From positions 1 through 25,473 of the forward strand of contig JBNGDJ010000025.1 of assembly GCA_049974825.1 (NCBI GenBank): a stretch of DNA of 25,473 nt. Reading direction: 5' to 3'. Positions 1 through 8,472 of this stretch are shown here, piece after piece. The DNA comes from JBKHDT01 sp049974825. GTDB taxonomy: Bacteria > Pseudomonadota > Gammaproteobacteria > Halothiobacillales > Halothiobacillaceae. Position 1 is the stretch's first letter. Every line of letters begins with the position of its first letter. The notes under the pieces were generated by a model. The model searched no databases and was not told the DNA's origin. It saw nothing but the letters and a program-made list of their open reading frames with translations. The position numbers and the translations under genes are program-made.

Positions 1-246
1 CACCCGGCACGGCCCCACCCGGCACGGCCCCACCCGGCACGGCCCCACCTGGAACGGCCCCACCTGGAANNNNNNNNNNNNNNNNNNNNNNNNNNNNNNN
101 NNNNNNNNNNNNNNNNNNNNNNNNNNNNNNNNNNNNNNNNNNNNNNNNNNNNNNNNNNNNNNNNNNNNNCAGCCCCACCTGGAACAGCCCCACCTGGAAC
201 AGCCCCACCTGGAACAGCCCCACCTGGAACAGCCCCACCCGGCATG
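1..246 (-). repeat. 15-bp coding tandem repeat encoding elastin-like GGAVP units
   Basis: A 15-bp unit recurs about 4.6 times before the assembly gap and about 5 times after it. On the minus strand every unit reads G-A-V-P-G. Unit variants (GCC/GCT, GTG/GTT, CCG/CCA) differ only at third codon positions in this frame, whereas on the plus strand the same changes would alter residues (HPARP versus HLERP). The innermost unit reads AMPGG. Variants are clustered: AACAGC units lie next to the unique sequence, then AACGGC, then GCACGG. This fits stepwise unit duplication. VPGGA is close to the elastin VPGXG motif and would give a flexible beta-turn linker. Confidence 0.9.
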
Positions 247-668
247 GCTGCCGGTGGTCGGGCAAGGATCTGAAGCTGGCCCATGGCCTGGCCAAGACTC
301 TGTGCCCCAAGTGTCTGGGGCAGCACCGTGCGCAATCCGGCCTGAAGCAGCTGGGGTGTGGTGGGCTTGTTTTCAACCAGCTTCAGTTCGATCTGGGGAC
401 CCAGGCGGTCCACCTGCAATGTGAGGTTCTGTCCGGCCTTGAGCGGGATGGCGGTCCGCACGCTGAGCGGATTGCCGGCGATATTGAGCTGGGCTTCACG
501 CATGGCGCCGCTGCCGCCAGCGGCGACCACGGTGGCGGAGACTTGCTGACCGACCTGAAGTTGACTGAGTAGCTGAGTGGAAGCTGGCCGAACCGAGGTG
601 AGCGGACGGACGGTTGTTGTATCCGTACCACGGAGGGCGGGGTTCAGATTGGTCGGAAGTGGTGACAA
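1..668 (-). CDS. FliK-like flagellar hook-length control protein paralog, 3' end outside window
   Basis: The minus-strand frame starts at a TTG at 668 (MSPLPTNLNPALRG...), 11 nt after a GGAGG at 685-681; no ATG lies in this frame before residue about 60. It stays open to the left edge. Residues about 35-100 form a beta-rich module (LQVGQQVSATVVAAGG, AQLNIAGNPLSVRTAIPL, AGQNLTLQVDRLGPQIELKL). This pattern is typical of the N-terminal part of FliK-like proteins outside the main fli operon. After residue about 140 the chain becomes a run of GGAVP pentapeptides, interrupted by the N gap. The C-terminal Flg_hook domain, which would settle the assignment, is not in the window. Known FliK proteins set hook length and trigger the export switch; a second paralog's role is unclear. 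It is divergent from fleQ. The family call is by pattern recognition and is moderately sure; the start codon is tentative. Confidence 0.6.
   Translation of the reverse strand, partial: MSPLPTNLNPALRGTDTTTVRPLTSVRPASTQLLSQLQVGQQVSATVVAAGGSGAMREAQLNIAGNPLSVRTAIPLKAGQNLTLQVDRLGPQIELKLVENKPTTPQLLQAGLRTVLPQTLGAQSLGQAMGQLQILARPPAAMPGGAVPGGAVPGGAVPGGAVPGGAXXXXXXXXXXXXXXXXXXXXXXXXXXXXXXXXXXSRWGRSRWGRAGWGRAGWGRAG
70..169. other. assembly gap of 100 N inside the tandem repeat
   Basis: Exactly 100 N bases interrupt the 15-bp repeat. The bases on either side (ending GGAA, resuming with C) join into a perfect unit only if the missing length is zero or a multiple of 15. Since 100 is not such a multiple, the N count is a placeholder, and the true repeat number is unknown. 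Confidence 0.97.
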
Positions 669-672
669 AGTT

Positions 673-701
673 TTGACAACCTCCGGTTTGACCGGTATTT
701 T
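673..701 (+). promoter_or_regulatory. sigma-70-type promoter for fleQ
   Basis: A perfect -35 box TTGACA (673-678), a 17-bp spacer and a -10-like TATTTT (696-701, 4 of 6 matches) lie about 125 bp upstream of the fleQ start. Transcription would begin near 708, giving a leader of about 120 nt. The site sits at the 5' end of the divergent FliK-like gene, so the two transcription units share a short control region. No sigma-54 element was seen here, which fits a gene at the top of the flagellar hierarchy. Confidence 0.55.
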
Positions 702-826
702 CGGAAGGAGCCTTAAGTTCTGGTTGTAACTTTGTGCTTTGACGCGATTTTTTTGGGTCTGTTCCGTTTCCTGGTCGAGGCCGAAACGGCTCGCGTCAGC
801 CAGTCGCCCGCAGAGGTAAACGTTTC

Positions 827-2245
<1,419 letters not shown>

Positions 2246-2265
2246 TTTCCGTTGCTATTGAATGT

Positions 2266-2282
2266 GGCACGGTACCTGCTTC
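2266..2282 (+). promoter_or_regulatory. sigma-54 (RpoN) -24/-12 promoter of the fliE operon
   Basis: TGGCACGGTACCTGCTT matches the RpoN consensus TGGCACG-N4-TTGCW at all but one fixed base. The invariant GG (2267-2268) and GC (2279-2280) are separated by the required 10 bp. It lies in the 98-bp gap between fleQ and fliE, about 60 bp upstream of the fliE start. FleQ encoded immediately upstream is the likely activator. The expected start site is near 2292. Confidence 0.88.
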
Positions 2283-2343
2283 ATTCCCGTCAAGCCGGGG
2301 TGACCAGAACGCCCCCTGAATGGAACGAATGGAGCATTGAGTC

Positions 2344-2700
2344 ATGAATGACCTGTCCGTCAACCAGATTCTCTCGCAGATGAGCCAGATGCGCGCCCAG
2401 GCTCAGACTCGCCTGTCGGATCCGACGGCGGTCCAGCAAGTCGCGCAGCCGCCAACGCGGACCGAACCGGTGCAGCCCAATGGTTTCAGTGAGTTGCTCA
2501 AGGAAGCCATCCAGGGTGTCAATGAGGCCCAGCAGACCACCTCGCAGCTGCGCGACCGCTTTGAGGCGGGCGATCGCAGTGTCGACCTGGTCGACGTCAT
2601 GGTTGCGTCCCAGAAGTCCTCCATCGGTTTCGAGGCCACGCTGCAGGTGCGCAACAAGTTCGTGGAGGCCTACCAGGCCGTCATGAACATGCCGATGTAA
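2344..2700 (+). CDS. fliE: flagellar hook-basal body protein FliE
   Basis: This 118-residue protein is of normal length for FliE, the adaptor that joins the MS-ring to the proximal rod and is an early export substrate in the periplasm. The N-terminus is polar and low-complexity. The C-terminal half carries the family signature: a helical stretch with SFGEL-like NGFSELLKEAI near 47-57, the VDLVDVMVASQKSSIGFEA block, and the ending LQVRNKFVEAYQAVMNMPM. There is no Sec signal peptide, as expected for a flagellar export substrate. A GGAG precedes the ATG by 9 nt. It is the first gene after the sigma-54 promoter and lies 42 bp before fliF. Confidence 0.95.
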   Translation: MNDLSVNQILSQMSQMRAQAQTRLSDPTAVQQVAQPPTRTEPVQPNGFSELLKEAIQGVNEAQQTTSQLRDRFEAGDRSVDLVDVMVASQKSSIGFEATLQVRNKFVEAYQAVMNMPM

Positions 2701-2742
2701 CCGGATTTTCCTGCAGCATGAATTGTCGATCGAGGTTTGATC

Positions 2743-4545
2743 ATGGCTGAAAACATCCTTCCTCCGAACGAGGGCATGCCGGCCACGAACACCACAGGGC
2801 GCGAGCGGCCCGGCTGGCTGGTCCAGCTGGACCAGTTTACCCAGTCGTCAAGTTTTCGTCAGATCGCGGCACTGGTCGGACTGGCCGCCGTGGTCGCCTT
2901 CATGGTCACCTTGGTCATGTGGGGCCGTGCCCCGGCGATGGAGCCGCTTTACACGAATCTCGACAGCCAGGATTCCGCGGCGGTGGCCGATGCCCTGCGA
3001 GCCGCCGGGACGAAGTTCGAGATTGACCAGCAGACCGGCAATATCGTGGTTCCGGCGGATCAGGTGCATCAGGCTCGAATGCAGCTGGCCGCCCAGGGGC
3101 TGCCGTCCCAGTCCTCCGTCGGGCTGGAAATGCTTCAGCAGGACCCGTCGCTCGGCACCAGCCAGTTTCTGGAGCAGGCGCGCTACAACCACGCGCTGGA
3201 AGTCGAGCTTGCCCGGACAATCACCGCGATCAACAGCATCGAATCGGCACGCGTGCACCTGGCCGTGCCCAAGCAGTCTGTCTTCGTGCGCGATCGCCAG
3301 TCGCCAACGGCTTCCGTCACGGTGCGTCTGCTGCCCGGGCGCAGCCTGGAGCGCGGGCAGGTCCAGTCCATCCAGCACCTGGTGGCCTCGGCCATTCCCG
3401 GGATGGAAAGTCGGGATGTGACGGTCGTCAATCAACGCGGCGATCTGCTCAGCGATGACAGTGGCGAGGCCTCCCGGCTGGGCCTGACTGATCGACAGTT
3501 CGCCTACCGAACCCGCGTCGAGCGCGAGTTCGTGCGGCGAATCGAGGCCCTGCTGCAACCTATCGTGGGACTGGACAAGGTTCGCGCCCAGGTTTCGGCA
3601 GACATCGACTTTTCCGAGCGGGAGGGAACATCCGAGACCTTCGGCCCGGCCGAAGGCGCCTTGCGCAGTGAGCAGATTTCCGAGCAGGACCAGCGACTTG
3701 GGGGCGCCGGCAGCCTGCTGGGCGTCCCCGGGGCCTTGGCAAACCAGCCGCCGGGGGGCGGTCAGCTGGCGCCGGGGGAACTGCCTCTGCAGCCGCCAGG
3801 GGACCTGACCTACGAGGAATACCTTGAGCTGATCCAGTCGCCGGTCAATGGCCAGCGCAACGAGGTGCGCAATTACGAGGTCGACCGGCAGCTCAGTCAT
3901 ACGCGGTTCGCCATGGGAGGGATCGAGCGCCTGACGGTGGCGGTTCTGGTCGACGAGCCGGCTGTGGTTGACGAGGAGGGCAACGAAACCCGGGAAGCGC
4001 CGACCCAGGCGGAGCTGGACCGGATTACTGCCCTGGTTGAGCAGGCGATCGGGCTCGACAACGAGCGGGGTGATCGAATCACCGTCACCAGTGCGCCTTT
4101 CGTGCAGGAAAAGATCGAAATGCCCGAGCCGGAGCTCTGGGAGCATCCGATGTTCTGGAGCACGCTCAAGAGCGCCGGCATCGGCCTGGCGTTGCTGATC
4201 ATCTTCCTGATGGTGGTCCGGCCCCTGCTGCGTGCCCTCTTTGGCAAGACCGAAGAAGAGCGCAAGGCCTTGCCGGGAGGCGGGTCCGGGGATGTGGCGC
4301 GACTGCCCGGTGCGACCGGAGCCGAGGATGAGGACGGAGGCGTCACTGCCCAGATCGGCAGCGATGCCCAGGGCATGCCGGCCCGTCGCCGTCAGGCGGC
4401 CGAGGAGGAAGAGGACGAGGACGTGCCGGCCCTGATCGGTGATGCAAGCTATACCGATCGGCTCAAGCAGTTGCGAAAGACCATCGAGAGTGATCCCCGT
4501 GCCGTGGCCACCGTGGTCAAGCAGTGGACCAATGCAGAAAGCTGA
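2743..4545 (+). CDS. fliF: flagellar MS-ring protein FliF
   Basis: This 600-residue protein builds the MS-ring in the inner membrane, the base on which rotor and export gate assemble. A first transmembrane helix lies at about 41-60 (IAALVGLAAVVAFMVTLVMW). The ring-building RBM1/RBM2 modules follow, with typical strings ARVHLAVPKQSVFVRD and LVASAIPGM. A Gly/Pro-rich periplasmic loop lies near 320-345 and a second transmembrane helix near 475-495. A cytoplasmic tail ending SDPRAVATVVKQWTNAES binds FliG. The stretch between TM2 and the FliG-binding end is acidic (EEEEDEDV). The ATG at 2743 is preferred over an in-frame TTG 6 nt upstream, because GAGG lies 7 nt before it. fliG follows after 42 bp. 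Confidence 0.95.
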   Translation: MAENILPPNEGMPATNTTGRERPGWLVQLDQFTQSSSFRQIAALVGLAAVVAFMVTLVMWGRAPAMEPLYTNLDSQDSAAVADALRAAGTKFEIDQQTGNIVVPADQVHQARMQLAAQGLPSQSSVGLEMLQQDPSLGTSQFLEQARYNHALEVELARTITAINSIESARVHLAVPKQSVFVRDRQSPTASVTVRLLPGRSLERGQVQSIQHLVASAIPGMESRDVTVVNQRGDLLSDDSGEASRLGLTDRQFAYRTRVEREFVRRIEALLQPIVGLDKVRAQVSADIDFSEREGTSETFGPAEGALRSEQISEQDQRLGGAGSLLGVPGALANQPPGGGQLAPGELPLQPPGDLTYEEYLELIQSPVNGQRNEVRNYEVDRQLSHTRFAMGGIERLTVAVLVDEPAVVDEEGNETREAPTQAELDRITALVEQAIGLDNERGDRITVTSAPFVQEKIEMPEPELWEHPMFWSTLKSAGIGLALLIIFLMVVRPLLRALFGKTEEERKALPGGGSGDVARLPGATGAEDEDGGVTAQIGSDAQGMPARRRQAAEEEEDEDVPALIGDASYTDRLKQLRKTIESDPRAVATVVKQWTNAES

Positions 4546-4587
4546 TCGCAGCCGCGCTGTGCACAATCATGACGGAGTGACGAGTTC

Positions 4588-5628
4588 ATGGCGGAAGGCG
4601 AACTGGACCTGAACGATCAGAAGGATCCGCTGGAGGGCCTGAAGGGGCCTGAGAAGGTGGCGATCCTGATGATGGCGCTGGGCGAGGAAACGGCGGCCAT
4701 GCTCTTTCGCGAGCTTGACCCGCGCGAGGTGCAGAAGATCGGTCAGTCCATGGCTGTGCTTCCGAATGTCACCCGTTCGCAGATTCAGGCTGTGCTCAAC
4801 GACTTTATCTCGGACATGGAGGACCAGACCGGGCTTGCTCTGGGTGCCAACGACTACATCCGCAATGTGCTGACGAATGCTCTGGGCGAGGACAAGGCCG
4901 AGGGCGTGCTCGACCGGATCATGGCGACCGGCGCCAACCGCAAGAACCTGGAGTTTCTCAAGTGGATGGACGCACGTTCGATCGCGGAAATCATCCGCTA
5001 CGAGCACCCGCAGATCATCGCCATCGTCCTGTCTCACCTTGAGGGCGACCAGTCCGCCGAGATTCTGCAGATGCTGCCCGAGAACATCCGCGCGGACATC
5101 ATGTTTCGCATCGCGAATCTTGAGGGGGTCTCGCCCGCGGCCCTGCTGGAACTGGACGACATCATGGAGCGTCAATCTTCCGGCGGGTCGGGCGGCAAGT
5201 CCTCCAAGGTTGGGGGCGTGCGCGTGGCGGCCAACATCATGAACTTCCTCGAATCGAACGTCGAGGAACACCTGATGGGCGAAATCAAGTCCGCCGACGA
5301 GGACCTTGGCGAGAAGATCGAGGACCTGATGTTCGTCTTCGACAACCTGATCGATGTTGACGATCGCAGCCTGCAGACCCTGCTGCGTGAAGTGCCGTCC
5401 GACAAGCTGCTCATGGCCCTCAAGGGGGCGGAAAGCGTCCTGCAGGACAAGTTCTTCAAGAACATGTCCAAGCGGGCGGCCGAGATGATGCGCGACGATC
5501 TTGAGGCCCTGGGCCCGACCCGCCTGTCCGATGTGGAAGCTGCCCAGAAGGAAATCCTTCAGGTAGCCCGCCGACTGGCCGAAGAAGGCACGATCACGCT
5601 GGGAGGCGGTGGTGACGAGTTCGTCTGA
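4588..5628 (+). CDS. fliG: flagellar motor switch protein FliG
   Basis: This 346-residue protein is full length. FliG forms the upper rotor ring, binds FliF and FliM, and exchanges torque with the stator. The EHPQ motif that contacts FliM is at 139-142. A Gly/Ser hinge (SSGGSGGKSSKVGG) lies at about 197-210. The C-terminal torque domain retains the charged residues known from E. coli: K279 in ALKGA, R296 in SKRAA, D303-D304 in RDD, and R312 in GPTRL. A GGAG lies about 10 nt before the ATG. The 3' end overlaps fliH by 17 nt, which suggests translational coupling. Confidence 0.96.
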   Translation: MAEGELDLNDQKDPLEGLKGPEKVAILMMALGEETAAMLFRELDPREVQKIGQSMAVLPNVTRSQIQAVLNDFISDMEDQTGLALGANDYIRNVLTNALGEDKAEGVLDRIMATGANRKNLEFLKWMDARSIAEIIRYEHPQIIAIVLSHLEGDQSAEILQMLPENIRADIMFRIANLEGVSPAALLELDDIMERQSSGGSGGKSSKVGGVRVAANIMNFLESNVEEHLMGEIKSADEDLGEKIEDLMFVFDNLIDVDDRSLQTLLREVPSDKLLMALKGAESVLQDKFFKNMSKRAAEMMRDDLEALGPTRLSDVEAAQKEILQVARRLAEEGTITLGGGGDEFV

Positions 5629-6574
5629 TCCCGATCGGCTGGTCGAGGCCGGCAGTGCGGACTTTAAACGCTGGCATGCGCCCCGGCTCGATACCCTCTC
5701 TGTACCCAAACCGGGCGCCATGGCAAGGGGTGGCCTGGAGTCGTCCGAGGACGAGTCGACGGCAGTGGAGGATGTGGAGGAGGCACCCAGTCTGCCCACG
5801 GCAGAAGAGCTCGAACAGATCCGTGAGCAGGCTCGGGAAGAGGGATATCGGGAAGGCCACGAGCAGGGGCATGCCGAAGGACTGGAGGCCGGCCGTGCCG
5901 AGCAGGAGGCCCTGCTTGGCCGGATGCGCGAGATTTTGAACTATCTGGATCATCCCCTGCAGGCACTCGATTCGGAGGTCGAGACCCAGCTGACCCAGCT
6001 GGCGCTTCAGATCGCCCGGGCGGTAGTCCAGCGGGAACTGTCCTACTCCCGTGAGCAGTTGCTTGGGGTGGTGCGCAAGGCGCTGAAACAGCTGCCGGCG
6101 CAGGATCGACAGATCACCATTGTCGTTCATCCGGAGGACGAGGCCATCCTGCGGCTGGCCGCTCGCGAGGAAGACTGGACGCTTGAAGAAGATCCTTCCG
6201 TTGCGCCTGGGGGGTGCCGGATCGAGTCGGGAGCCAGCCGGATCGACGCGACGCTGGAACGGCGCTGGGCCACGGTGGCCATGCAGATGTTGGGTGAGGT
6301 GCCCGAGGGACTGGATCAGCCCGTGGCGGAGACGCTGGAACCCGAGCCTGAAGACGCGCCGGAACCACCACCCGAAGACAACAACGCGGCCGGAGCTTCT
6401 GATTCGCGGACTGATCATGTTTCCGCTGACCCGGATGTGGATCAGTCGATCGATCAGGCCAGCCCGACCGACCCGGAGGGGGCAGTCGAGGCGCAGGCGG
6501 ACGATGAACCCGGACCGGTGAACGAGTCTTCGTCATCGGTCGCGCAGACTGAAACCGAGAGGGCAGGGTCATGA
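5612..6574 (+). CDS. fliH: flagellar export ATPase regulator FliH with a long acidic tail
   Basis: FliH is the peripheral stalk that tethers and restrains the FliI ATPase at the export gate. This 320-residue version shows the hallmark glycine repeat GYREGHEQGHAEGLEAGR (a G-x3-G run, about 85-105), then helices and a C-terminal FliH domain ending with ATLERRWATVAMQML. The last 90 or so residues are an extra acidic, low-complexity tail rich in E, D, P and S, not part of the usual family core of about 230 residues. Two GTG codons (5609 and 5612) are possible starts; GGGAGG at 5601-5606 gives a better distance to 5612. The start lies inside fliG and the stop overlaps the fliI ATG in ATGA. Confidence 0.88.
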   Translation: MTSSSDPDRLVEAGSADFKRWHAPRLDTLSVPKPGAMARGGLESSEDESTAVEDVEEAPSLPTAEELEQIREQAREEGYREGHEQGHAEGLEAGRAEQEALLGRMREILNYLDHPLQALDSEVETQLTQLALQIARAVVQRELSYSREQLLGVVRKALKQLPAQDRQITIVVHPEDEAILRLAAREEDWTLEEDPSVAPGGCRIESGASRIDATLERRWATVAMQMLGEVPEGLDQPVAETLEPEPEDAPEPPPEDNNAAGASDSRTDHVSADPDVDQSIDQASPTDPEGAVEAQADDEPGPVNESSSSVAQTETERAGS

Positions 6575-7929
6575 GCGCATCCCCGGATCAGGCGGGCATC
6601 CGCCGGGATATCAACTGGGCTTCCCGCCTGATCTCCCTGGGAGAGAGCGTCAAGGATCCGGCGCCGATGGTCGAAGGGGTGCTCACGCGCGTTGTTGGCC
6701 TGGCGCTGGAAGCCGAGGGCTGCCGGGCAGCCATTGGGGACCAGTGCCGCATCACCCTGCCAAACGACGAGCAGGTTGCCGCCGAGGTTGTTGGTTTTGC
6801 TGGCGAGCGGCTGTATTTGATGCCCCTGGAGGAAATCCGCGGGCTCAGTCCCGGGGCGCGGGTCACGCCCACCGGCCTGTCCATCCGGATTCCGATGAGC
6901 GAGGCACTGCTCGGGCGGGTGATCGACGGGGCCGGCGAGCCGTTGGATGGCCGAGGCCCGATCCTCGGCAGTTCGGACGTATTGCTCAACGGCACGCCAA
7001 TCAATCCCCTGAGCCGACAGCCGATTCGTGAACCGCTGGATGTGGGTGTGCGTGCCATCAATGCCCTGCTCACGGTGGGCCGGGGCCAGCGCATGGGGCT
7101 GTTTGCCGGCAGCGGCGTGGGCAAAAGTGTCTTGCTGGGCATGATGACCCGCTACACCCGCGCCCAGATCATCGTGGTCGGACTGATCGGCGAGCGGGGT
7201 CGCGAGGTCAAGGAATTCGTTCAGGAAATTCTGGGCGAGGAGGGCCTGCGCCGGGCCGTGGTGGTTGCCGCGCCGGCAGATGCCTCGCCTCTGATGCGCC
7301 TGCACGGGGCGATGCTCACCACCGCCATCGCGGAATACTTCCGCGACCAGGGCTATGACGTGTTGCTGCTGATGGACTCGCTGACCCGCTATGCCCAGGC
7401 CCAGCGAGAGATCTCGCTTGCCGTCGGGGAACCGCCGGCGACCAAGGGGTACCCGCCCTCCGTCTTTGCCCGGCTTCCCCAGCTGGTCGAGCGCGCGGGC
7501 AACGGGCCGGAGGGTGGCGGGTCAATCACGGCCTTTTACACGGTTCTGGTGGAGGGCGACGATCAGAACGATCCCATTGCCGATGCGGCACGGGCCATCC
7601 TGGACGGTCATATCGTGCTGTCGCGGCAGATCGCTGAGCGCGGCCGCTATCCGGCCATCGACATTGAAGGCTCCATCTCGCGCGTCATGCCCAATATCGT
7701 CTCGCCGGAGCAGCGAGACCTGGCACAGCGTTTCAAGCAGTTGATGAGCACCTATACTCAAAGCAAGGACCTGATCGCCGTGGGGGCGTACAAGCGCGGC
7801 AATGATCGACGACTGGATGCGGCCATTGATGCCTTTCCGGATCTGGAAGCCTTCCTTGCCCAGGATGTGTTCGAGGGCGCCACGCTCGAGGACAGCGTGA
7901 GCGCTCTGGAACGATTGATGCAAGGATGA
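6571..7929 (+). CDS. fliI: flagellum-specific export ATPase FliI
   Basis: This 452-residue protein is the hexameric ATPase of the flagellar type III export apparatus, working in the cytoplasm with FliH and FliJ. Visible motifs are an F1-beta-like N-terminal barrel, Walker A AGSGVGKS (179-186), the catalytic loop GERGREVKEF (about 207-216), Walker B VLLLMDS (264-270), and the family string PPATKGYPPSVFARLPQLVERAG (about 288-310). The C-terminus (ALERLMQG) is the typical helical end. Its ATG overlaps the fliH stop by 4 nt. An 82-bp gap with a small hairpin separates it from fliJ. Confidence 0.96.
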   Translation: MSASPDQAGIRRDINWASRLISLGESVKDPAPMVEGVLTRVVGLALEAEGCRAAIGDQCRITLPNDEQVAAEVVGFAGERLYLMPLEEIRGLSPGARVTPTGLSIRIPMSEALLGRVIDGAGEPLDGRGPILGSSDVLLNGTPINPLSRQPIREPLDVGVRAINALLTVGRGQRMGLFAGSGVGKSVLLGMMTRYTRAQIIVVGLIGERGREVKEFVQEILGEEGLRRAVVVAAPADASPLMRLHGAMLTTAIAEYFRDQGYDVLLLMDSLTRYAQAQREISLAVGEPPATKGYPPSVFARLPQLVERAGNGPEGGGSITAFYTVLVEGDDQNDPIADAARAILDGHIVLSRQIAERGRYPAIDIEGSISRVMPNIVSPEQRDLAQRFKQLMSTYTQSKDLIAVGAYKRGNDRRLDAAIDAFPDLEAFLAQDVFEGATLEDSVSALERLMQG

Positions 7930-7957
7930 CTTCCAAGGCAAGAAGTTCATGATTTTG

Positions 7958-7976
7958 TGCGTCATGCATCGACGCA
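7958..7976 (+). other. short stem-loop between fliI and fliJ
   Basis: TGCGTC (7958-7963) pairs with GACGCA (7971-7976) across a 7-nt loop, followed by GGGGCTTTTCC. It lies in the only sizeable gap within the fliE-fliK run. It could be a weak attenuator or an mRNA processing point, but the T-tract is short. Function is inferred only. Confidence 0.3.
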
Positions 7977-8011
7977 GGGGCTTTTCCTGCAAGAGACAAC
8001 GGTAGACGCAA

Positions 8012-8470
8012 ATGACACGCGAAAAACGGATTGAGCAGCTCGGCCGGATTGCCAGGCACCAGTCGGATTCTGTGCTGGCCGAGGTCAAGGCCTGCGAGCA
8101 GCGCCTGGCCGAGCAGCGAGGCCGCTTTGATCAGTTATCGAACTACATGGAGGAATACGCGCGCAATCTCGAATTCGCTCAGGGAGGCAAGGCCGGTGCC
8201 TTTGCCATCCAGAACTACCGGGCCTTCATGGCCAAGATCGAGGCGGCGGTAGAGCAGCAGCGACAAAACGTCGACATGGTGGAGCGGGAGCTTGAAATGC
8301 TTCGGGAGCGCTTCAAGGAAGCGAACATCCACGCCCGCTCGGTGGAAAAATTGCATGGCCGCGTACTCGATGAGGCGCGAAACCAGCAGGAAAAGCGCGA
8401 GCAGCGCGAGCTCGATGCGCACGCGACCCAGCGTGCCCTTCGTCGGCCTTCGCTCGCGGGAGGTGATTGA
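8012..8470 (+). CDS. fliJ: flagellar export protein FliJ
   Basis: This 152-residue, highly charged protein is predicted to be almost wholly helical coiled coil, as in FliJ, the central stalk and chaperone-escort factor that inserts into the FliI hexamer. Family-like segments are the N-terminal R-x-x-Q-L-G-R-I pattern and the YMEEYARNLEFAQ/YRAFMAKIEAAVEQQ stretch (about 47-85). Identification rests on length, coiled-coil character and position between fliI and fliK. No strong Shine-Dalgarno precedes the ATG. The stop codon is 2 bp before the fliK start. Confidence 0.87.
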   Translation: MTREKRIEQLGRIARHQSDSVLAEVKACEQRLAEQRGRFDQLSNYMEEYARNLEFAQGGKAGAFAIQNYRAFMAKIEAAVEQQRQNVDMVERELEMLRERFKEANIHARSVEKLHGRVLDEARNQQEKREQRELDAHATQRALRRPSLAGGD

Positions 8471-8472
8471 AC

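Noticed and set aside
1..240. Possible CRISPR array at the left edge
   Set aside because: The units are contiguous 15-bp repeats with no spacers, and they encode a consistent peptide.
383..631. An ATG-initiated minus-strand frame in the FliK-like region
   Set aside because: The neighbouring frame continues into the GGAVP repeat and shows FliK-like patterns; this one gives a Ser/Pro/Arg-rich shadow.
2848..4566. A 572-codon minus-strand open frame opposite fliF
   Set aside because: It mirrors the codon pattern of fliF, has His/Gln/Leu-rich composition typical of antisense frames, and has no recognisable domain.
4567..5799. A 410-codon minus-strand open frame spanning fliG and the fliH start
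   Set aside because: It is antisense to two confident flagellar genes and shows no motif.
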